Of a stretch of DNA of 5,080 nucleotides, positions 1 to 5,080 are shown in pieces. Source of the stretch: a bacterium (GTDB taxonomy: Bacteria > Krumholzibacteriota > Krumholzibacteria > LZORAL124-64-63); assembly GCA_030592025.1 (NCBI GenBank), contig JAUUZX010000179.1, positions 1-5,080 on the forward strand, in the 5' to 3' direction. Both the position numbers and the translations under genes were made by a program. The notes under the pieces were generated by a model. That model ran no database searches. It saw only the letters and a list, made by a program, of their open reading frames with translations, and was not told the DNA's origin. Within the stretch, counting starts at the first letter, position 1; each line of letters opens with the position of its first letter.

Positions 1-35
1 AAAAAAGCCGCGGACCGATGGTTACCGGTCCGCGG
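1..35 (-). terminator. Intrinsic terminator of the TPR-protein gene
   Basis: Read on the minus strand, a perfect 10-bp GC-rich stem (arms at 26-35 and 8-17, CCGCGGACCG with CGGTCCGCGG) closes an 8-nt loop. One base after the stem comes a run of six T at 6-1, which touches the window edge. It starts 24 nt after the TPR-gene stop codon. On the plus strand no T-run follows the stem, so it should act only on minus-strand transcription. Confidence 0.9.
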
Positions 36-59
36 GCAATATGGCACAAGTCCGACGGA

Positions 60-1232
60 TCATCCACCCTGACGGGCCTTCTTCCGCTCGGCTGCCTTCA
101 CCTTCATGAAGTCCTCCATCCGGCCGACCTGCTGACGGGCCGAGGACGCATACTTCGCGTGGCCGCTGGCGGCGCACTCGGCGAATTTCACCTTGGCCGC
201 CTCGTACTCCTCGGTGCACTCGAGGGCCAGCCCCCAGGAATAGAGAATGGGCGCCAAGGCCTGCCGGCCCTTGGCGATGTGCCTCTTGTAGGCCTCGGAA
301 GCTGCGGTCTTGGCGGCAGCGCACTGACCAGCCTCGACCATGACCTGGACCATGGTGCCGACCTCGGTGGTGTCGTCGGGCTTCATGGCCACGTACTTGC
401 CGTAGGAAACCACCGCATCGGCATCACGGCCCGCGGCGTCCTGGGCTCGCGCCAGGGTGAGCAGGGCGTTGGGCTGGTCCGGATTCTGCGTCAACATCTG
501 GTTCAACAGGTCGATGGCAGCCGCGAAATCCTTCGCCACCATCTTCTTCTTGACCAAGTCGTAGGTCGTCGAACCGCCCGCCGCACCGCCGTACTGGCTG
601 GCCAGGTCCGTGTAGTAGCCCGCCTTGGTGTTGTTGCCGGCCCGGCGCTGCTGATCCGCCGCCTTGGTGGCCGACTTCGTGAGCTGCTTCAGCACGTGCT
701 CCCGGTACTGGGGGCAGGCGTCCAGCGCGTGCTCGAGGACGTCCACCGACTGGCTGTAGAATCCCGACGCGTAGTGCATGGCGCCCAGGTTGTACAGGAC
801 CCCGCAATCCTCCGGCGCCAGCATCTCGGCCTTCATGTACTCCGCGCGCGCTTCCTTGTACAGCTTCTGCTTGGCCAACGATTTGGCAAGGTTTGCGAAG
901 TCCCCCGCCTCGACCTCGTCACCCCGCAGATCGATGACCTCGATGAAGTACTCCGTCGCTTTGACGTAGTCCTGCTTCGCGACGAAACACGTGCCCAGGC
1001 CACGGGTGGCTTCGACGTGTTCCGGACAGACGGTCACGATGGAATGCAAACGCGCTATGGCCTGATCCCACTGCTGGTTCGTCAGGAACTGGGCAGCCGA
1101 TTGGTAGGCGAGGTTCGCCTCCTGCTTCTGTCCGGGCAGACACTCGGCAAACGCGGCGCCGGCGATCAGCAGGATCACCACGGACAAAACAGCGGAACTG
1201 ACGGGAATGCGGGTTTGCCTCGTCAAGAGCAC
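60..1232 (-). CDS. Exported tetratricopeptide-repeat protein
   Basis: This 390-residue protein is predicted to be secreted, with a body built of TPR-like helical hairpins. I chose the GTG at 1232 because GGAGGT lies 7 nt upstream. The frame is open further upstream, but those starts lack a ribosome site and would bury the signal peptide. Residues 1-29 form a type I signal peptide: basic n-region (TRQTR), hydrophobic core at about 14-28, and AFA before the likely cleavage after residue 29. No lipobox is seen. TPR-like units fall at about 39-72, 73-106, 109-141 and 143-176. A less regular linker rich in Lys, Gln and Gly follows, then further units at about 213-280 and near the C-terminus. The tail is strongly basic (KVKAAERKKARQGG). 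The mature part has eight cysteines, some at helix ends before Pro (VCP, ACP). TPRs usually mediate protein-protein contacts; the partner cannot be told. It has its own promoter and terminator, so it is monocistronic. The TPR and export calls are firm, the role unknown. Confidence 0.88.
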   Translation of the reverse strand: MLLTRQTRIPVSSAVLSVVILLIAGAAFAECLPGQKQEANLAYQSAAQFLTNQQWDQAIARLHSIVTVCPEHVEATRGLGTCFVAKQDYVKATEYFIEVIDLRGDEVEAGDFANLAKSLAKQKLYKEARAEYMKAEMLAPEDCGVLYNLGAMHYASGFYSQSVDVLEHALDACPQYREHVLKQLTKSATKAADQQRRAGNNTKAGYYTDLASQYGGAAGGSTTYDLVKKKMVAKDFAAAIDLLNQMLTQNPDQPNALLTLARAQDAAGRDADAVVSYGKYVAMKPDDTTEVGTMVQVMVEAGQCAAAKTAASEAYKRHIAKGRQALAPILYSWGLALECTEEYEAAKVKFAECAASGHAKYASSARQQVGRMEDFMKVKAAERKKARQGG

Positions 1233-1239
1233 GGGGGAT

Positions 1240-1245
1240 ACCTCC
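1240..1245 (-). promoter_or_regulatory. Ribosome binding site that fixes the TPR-gene start
   Basis: The minus strand reads GGAGGT, 7 nt before the GTG at 1232. This decides the start against upstream in-frame candidates (GTG at 1307, ATG at 1283), which have no Shine-Dalgarno sequence. The motif sits inside a 12-base palindrome, TACCTGGAGGTA (1239-1250). A second GGAGG lies about 19 nt further upstream but is too far from this start to serve it. Confidence 0.8.
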
Positions 1246-1317
1246 AGGTAGGCCTTGGCCTCCAAAAAAGACGCGGGCCACATAGAATGACATGGGACCG
1301 GGATCACTACGGAAGAA

Positions 1318-1332
1318 CCCGGAGAATCCGGG
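1318..1332 (-). other. Small hairpin at the 5' end of the TPR-gene leader
   Basis: On the minus strand CCCGGA and TCCGGG form a perfect 6-bp stem with a 3-nt loop (TTC). It begins about 3 nt after the predicted transcription start near 1335. No T-run follows it directly, so it is not a classical terminator. A hairpin at the extreme 5' end of an mRNA commonly slows decay, and that role is inferred here. I do not recognise the leader as a known riboswitch. Confidence 0.4.
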
Positions 1333-1341
1333 ATCCCGATG

Positions 1342-1370
1342 AATATAGACGCGCATTAGGGGTGTGTCAA
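1342..1370 (-). promoter_or_regulatory. Sigma70-type promoter of the TPR gene
   Basis: On the minus strand a perfect -35 box TTGACA (1370-1365) is separated by exactly 17 nt from the -10 box TATATT (1347-1342), one base from the TATAAT consensus. It lies in the gap between the YqeC-like gene and the TPR gene, and is conspicuously AT-rich in GC-rich surroundings. Transcription should start near 1335, giving a leader of about 103 nt before the GTG at 1232. A promoter this close to consensus suggests strong, housekeeping-type expression. I saw no obvious operator beside it. Confidence 0.85.
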
Positions 1371-1417
1371 TCAGAGCGCGCGGGGTCCAGGATGTCGTTG
1401 CATGGGGAAACAACCCA

Positions 1418-2185
1418 TCAGATCGGAAGTTCCCGCGGCGGTTCATCCTCCTCCTGCCGGTACACCGCTCGCATGGAAACCGGGTCCGACCGCAGATCAC
1501 CGAAAAGGACAATGGGCAGCCGCGGATCGGCCATGGCCCGGCCGACGAAATCGAAGAGGCCGATGGTGTCGGGTTGTTCGTCCAGACCGATCAGCGCCAG
1601 CAACACCGGCACGTCGTCCGGTACCTGATCGACGTACCCGCCCGGCCCGGTGATCACCCGCAGGCTGTGGTCCCACTCCCAGGTCGACCAGGGCGCCAGG
1701 CCTTCCAACAGCGGTCGCGAGGGATCGAATCCGGCCACGACCTGGCCCGCCTGGGATCCGACCGCCGCCACCCCGCCGACAATCACGGCCAGGGAGGTTC
1801 GGGACGGCCACACGGGACGACCTTCCCCCGGCAAGGCCACGGGCAAGCCTGCGGAGGCATCGGCCTCGACCAGGAGTACATGGTCCGACCACGCAATGCT
1901 CAGGGCATCCACCTCGGCCCCCGTCAGGGCACGGGGACCCGGCCCCACCACAAAACGGACGCCCTCGGGCGGCGGTGTTCCCGGTTCCCAGACGCACATG
2001 TCGCGACCGTCGGGCACCGTGGGCGCCGCCGTCGAGGTCAGGGCCACCGCCACGCCTTCGGCGGCCAGCATATCGGCGCACAGTCCGAGCAGGGTCGTCT
2101 TGCCTCCCCCGCCCACGCAGACAAGCACGTGCCCGCCCTCCCGGGGCAGGACGTCATGCCAGGGCTCGAAGAACTGGAAATCCAC
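1418..2185 (-). CDS. YqeC-like P-loop NTPase (putative selenium-dependent hydroxylase accessory protein)
   Basis: This 255-residue protein has a Walker A-like loop near its start, VGGGGKTTLL at about residues 24-33, followed by a second strand ending in LTST (49-52). A central EADASAGLPVALP segment (107-119), then RPVWPSRTSLAVIVGG (123-138), matches what I recall as the YqeC signature: an EAD acidic motif, G-x-P, then a PxxT-like strand. Length also fits the family. YqeC proteins are annotated as accessory factors for selenium-dependent molybdenum hydroxylases, but their biochemistry is poorly established and no selenium or molybdenum gene is visible here. It is cytoplasmic, with no signal peptide or membrane segment. 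GTG at 2185 is chosen because GGGGAGGG lies 6 nt upstream and the start falls 2 nt after the glycosyltransferase stop; the frame stays open to 2227, but starts there would overlap that gene. Another dethiobiotin-synthase- or MobB-like P-loop GTPase is the main alternative. No convincing terminator follows it. Confidence 0.68.
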   Translation of the reverse strand: MDFQFFEPWHDVLPREGGHVLVCVGGGGKTTLLGLCADMLAAEGVAVALTSTAAPTVPDGRDMCVWEPGTPPPEGVRFVVGPGPRALTGAEVDALSIAWSDHVLLVEADASAGLPVALPGEGRPVWPSRTSLAVIVGGVAAVGSQAGQVVAGFDPSRPLLEGLAPWSTWEWDHSLRVITGPGGYVDQVPDDVPVLLALIGLDEQPDTIGLFDFVGRAMADPRLPIVLFGDLRSDPVSMRAVYRQEEDEPPRELPI

Positions 2186-2187
2186 CG

Positions 2188-3330
2188 TCAACCCTCCCCA
2201 CCGGCGCCGAGGCACATGGCGTAACAATCCAGGAGTTCATCGATCATGGGCTCGCGGCCGTAGCCAGCAGAGCGACGCCGGGCCGCCTCCCCCAACCGTG
2301 CAGCCAGCCCCGATTCCGTCTGCAGTCGCCCCAGCGCTCCCGCCAGGGCGGCAACATCGCCGGGGGGCACGAAGAGATGGGTCTCTCCCTCGACGCCCAA
2401 ATCCCGGACCCCGGTGGGCAGGTCGCTGGCCACCACGGGCAGGCCGGCGGCCATGGCTTCGAGTTGGGCCAGACCGAAGGTCTCGCTGGCGTCGAGGCTC
2501 GGCAGCACGAAACCCCGGGCCCCGGCCATGGCAGCCAGGAGTTCATCCTCCTCCAACCGGCCCCGAAAGGCCACCCGAGCGCCAAGACCGAGATGCCCCG
2601 CACGTTCCTCGAGTCCCGGGCCGAGGGGGCCTTCCCCCACGATCTCCAGGTACGCCCCGGGGACCTGGGCGATCGCGTCCAGCAGCACCTCCAGCCCCTT
2701 GTAGGCCACGAGGCGACCCACGAACAGGAAGGGGCCGTCGTGGCGCGGTTCCACCCGGGACCAGGGCTCAGCCGGGATGCCGAAGGGCACGACCCGCACC
2801 TTGTCCCGCAGCCCTGCCAACTCGCGGGAATTCTCAGCCAGGCTTCGCGACGAGACGCAGATGCCGGCGGCCCGCCTCAGGCAGGCCAGTTGGAGGGGCA
2901 CGGCGAGGCGGCGGCCCAGACGCTGACGGGTGATGTCGGCGTGGTGCCACACCGCCAGGGGCGGCACATCGCGTCGGCCCAGAATCTCTTCCAACCGGGC
3001 CGCCAGCAGCCACGCCGCAGCCGCCAAGGGGTTCGGCAGATGGAGGTGGACCAGATCCGGGCGCCGGCACGCCAACTCCCGCCGGATGAGCCCGACCAGG
3101 GTCGGCGTCAGCGGCTGGGACTGGAACTCGCCACAGGTGAAGGCGCGCAGGACGCGCACCGTGCCCCCGTCCGGCGACGCCATGGTGCGTTGGCCATCCA
3201 CCCCGCCTCCGGCCACGAGCAGGTCGACGTCGTGGCCACGGGCGGCGACGCCCTCGGCCAGGTGCCGCAGCACCGTCTCCATGCCGCCGCGGCGGGGATG
3301 GTAGTATTTGCCCAGATGGAGGATACGCAT
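2188..3330 (-). CDS. Family 4 glycosyltransferase (GT-B fold)
   Basis: This 380-residue protein has the full length and both Rossmann domains of retaining GT4 enzymes, which move a sugar from a nucleotide donor to a glycan or lipid acceptor. The N-terminal acceptor domain opens MRILHLGKYYHPRRGGME, with the Gly-Gly turn at 15-16 typical of GT4, then VHLHLPNPL near 94-102 and WHHADITR near 128-135. The donor domain begins at FLFVGRLVAYKG (201-212; Arg206 and Lys211 are the usual phosphate-contacting pair). The E-x7-E motif is intact at Glu283 and Glu291 (SETFGLAQLE), followed by MAAGLPVVASDLPTG. There is no signal peptide or obvious transmembrane helix, so it probably works on the cytoplasmic membrane face. 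ATG at 3330 is chosen because homology starts there; an in-frame TTG at 3366 lies inside the promoter. No Shine-Dalgarno precedes the ATG. It heads an operon with the YqeC-like gene. Sugar and acceptor cannot be inferred. Confidence 0.93.
   Translation of the reverse strand: MRILHLGKYYHPRRGGMETVLRHLAEGVAARGHDVDLLVAGGGVDGQRTMASPDGGTVRVLRAFTCGEFQSQPLTPTLVGLIRRELACRRPDLVHLHLPNPLAAAAWLLAARLEEILGRRDVPPLAVWHHADITRQRLGRRLAVPLQLACLRRAAGICVSSRSLAENSRELAGLRDKVRVVPFGIPAEPWSRVEPRHDGPFLFVGRLVAYKGLEVLLDAIAQVPGAYLEIVGEGPLGPGLEERAGHLGLGARVAFRGRLEEDELLAAMAGARGFVLPSLDASETFGLAQLEAMAAGLPVVASDLPTGVRDLGVEGETHLFVPPGDVAALAGALGRLQTESGLAARLGEAARRRSAGYGREPMIDELLDCYAMCLGAGGEG
2192..2199 (-). promoter_or_regulatory. Ribosome binding site of the YqeC-like gene
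   Basis: The minus strand reads GGGGAGGG inside the last codons of the glycosyltransferase, 6 nt before the GTG at 2185. The upstream stop TGA (2190-2188) lies between this site and the GTG, an arrangement typical of translationally coupled operon genes. An in-frame TTG at 2191 touches the motif directly and is too close to be the start. Confidence 0.75.
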
Positions 3331-3337
3331 GGGCGGG

Positions 3338-3366
3338 AGTGTAGGTCCTGGACGCGCCCGGGTCAA
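3338..3366 (-). promoter_or_regulatory. Sigma70-type promoter of the glycosyltransferase operon
   Basis: On the minus strand a -35 box TTGACC (3366-3361; one base off consensus) lies 17 nt from the -10 box TACACT (3343-3338; TAnAnT core kept). It begins 23 nt beyond the groEL terminator T-run, so it restarts transcription after groEL. Only 7 nt (all C or G) separate the -10 box from the ATG at 3330, so the A of the ATG is the best-placed purine for transcription start. The message is therefore predicted to be leaderless. Confidence 0.75.
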
Positions 3367-3389
3367 AGTGACGCTGGGACCGGCACCAC

Positions 3390-3419
3390 AAAAAAGCGGC
3401 CCCTCCGGAGAGGGGCCGC
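3390..3419 (-). terminator. Intrinsic terminator of groEL
   Basis: On the minus strand a perfect 10-bp stem (GCGGCCCCTC with GAGGGGCCGC, arms at 3419-3410 and 3405-3396) closes a 4-nt loop, and six T follow at once (3395-3390). It begins 22 nt after the groEL stop codon. Nothing T-rich follows on the plus strand, so it acts one way. It separates the chaperonin unit from the glycosyltransferase operon. Confidence 0.95.
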
Positions 3420-3441
3420 CGTCCGTCGTGGTCGACAGGGG

Positions 3442-5080
<1,639 letters not shown>

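Noticed and set aside
1395..1418. Possible terminator after the YqeC-like gene (ATGGG...CCCAT inverted repeat next to the stop).
   Set aside because: The stem is only 5 bp with a 7-nt loop and has no T-run after it on the minus strand.
18..1628. A 536-codon open frame on the plus strand, longer than the real gene it overlaps.
   Set aside because: It is antisense to the TPR gene and runs across the promoter, leader and part of the YqeC-like gene. Its translation is low-complexity, rich in Gly, Leu and Arg, without a recognisable domain. It reflects GC-rich third codon positions of the minus-strand genes.
1650..2933. A 427-codon plus-strand open frame rich in Pro, Arg and Gly.
   Set aside because: It is antisense to two well-supported genes, the YqeC-like gene and the glycosyltransferase. 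Its Pro/Arg composition is that of a shadow frame, and it has no domain.
3331..3366. TTG at 3366 as the glycosyltransferase start, adding 12 residues.
   Set aside because: It lacks a ribosome site, falls in the -35 box of the promoter, and the extra residues (TRARPGPTLPP) do not belong to the GT4 fold.

Overview
The window is GC-rich bacterial chromosome. All four protein genes I can support lie on the minus strand, so transcription runs from high to low coordinates. The genes read, from right to left: the 60 kDa chaperonin groEL (its first few codons lie beyond the right edge), a family-GT4 glycosyltransferase, a YqeC-like P-loop protein, and an exported tetratricopeptide-repeat (TPR) protein. 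The GC-rich codon use, canonical sigma70-type promoters and Gly-Gly-Met GroEL tail fit many Gram-negative phyla. I cannot place the organism more precisely from four genes. Nothing here looks horizontally acquired: there is no insertion sequence, tRNA, CRISPR array or phage gene.

There are three transcription units. (1) groEL ends at 3442 and is followed at once by a textbook intrinsic terminator (3390-3419), so it closes what is probably a groES-groEL operon with groES off the right edge. (2) A new promoter (TTGACC, 17 nt, TACACT; 3338-3366) lies just beyond that terminator and drives the glycosyltransferase (3330-2188) and the YqeC-like gene (2185-1418). These two are separated by 2 nt and are almost certainly cotranscribed. 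The promoter is so close to the glycosyltransferase ATG that its transcript is predicted to be leaderless. (3) A near-consensus promoter (TTGACA, 17 nt, TATATT; 1342-1370) drives the TPR gene (1232-60) through a leader of about 103 nt. A second intrinsic terminator (1-35) ends this unit at the left edge.

Functionally this is a housekeeping chaperonin beside a small envelope or accessory cluster. The glycosyltransferase probably adds sugars to a cell-surface or secreted glycan. The YqeC-like protein belongs to a family linked to maturation of selenium/molybdenum hydroxylases, but no such enzyme is visible here. The TPR protein carries a signal peptide and probably acts in the periplasm or at the cell surface.

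I do not see a clearly new biological system. The points most worth a second look are a Cys in place of the normally invariant nucleotide-binding Gly of GroEL, the leaderless glycosyltransferase start, the YqeC-like gene outside its usual context, and the eight-cysteine exported TPR protein with a structured leader.
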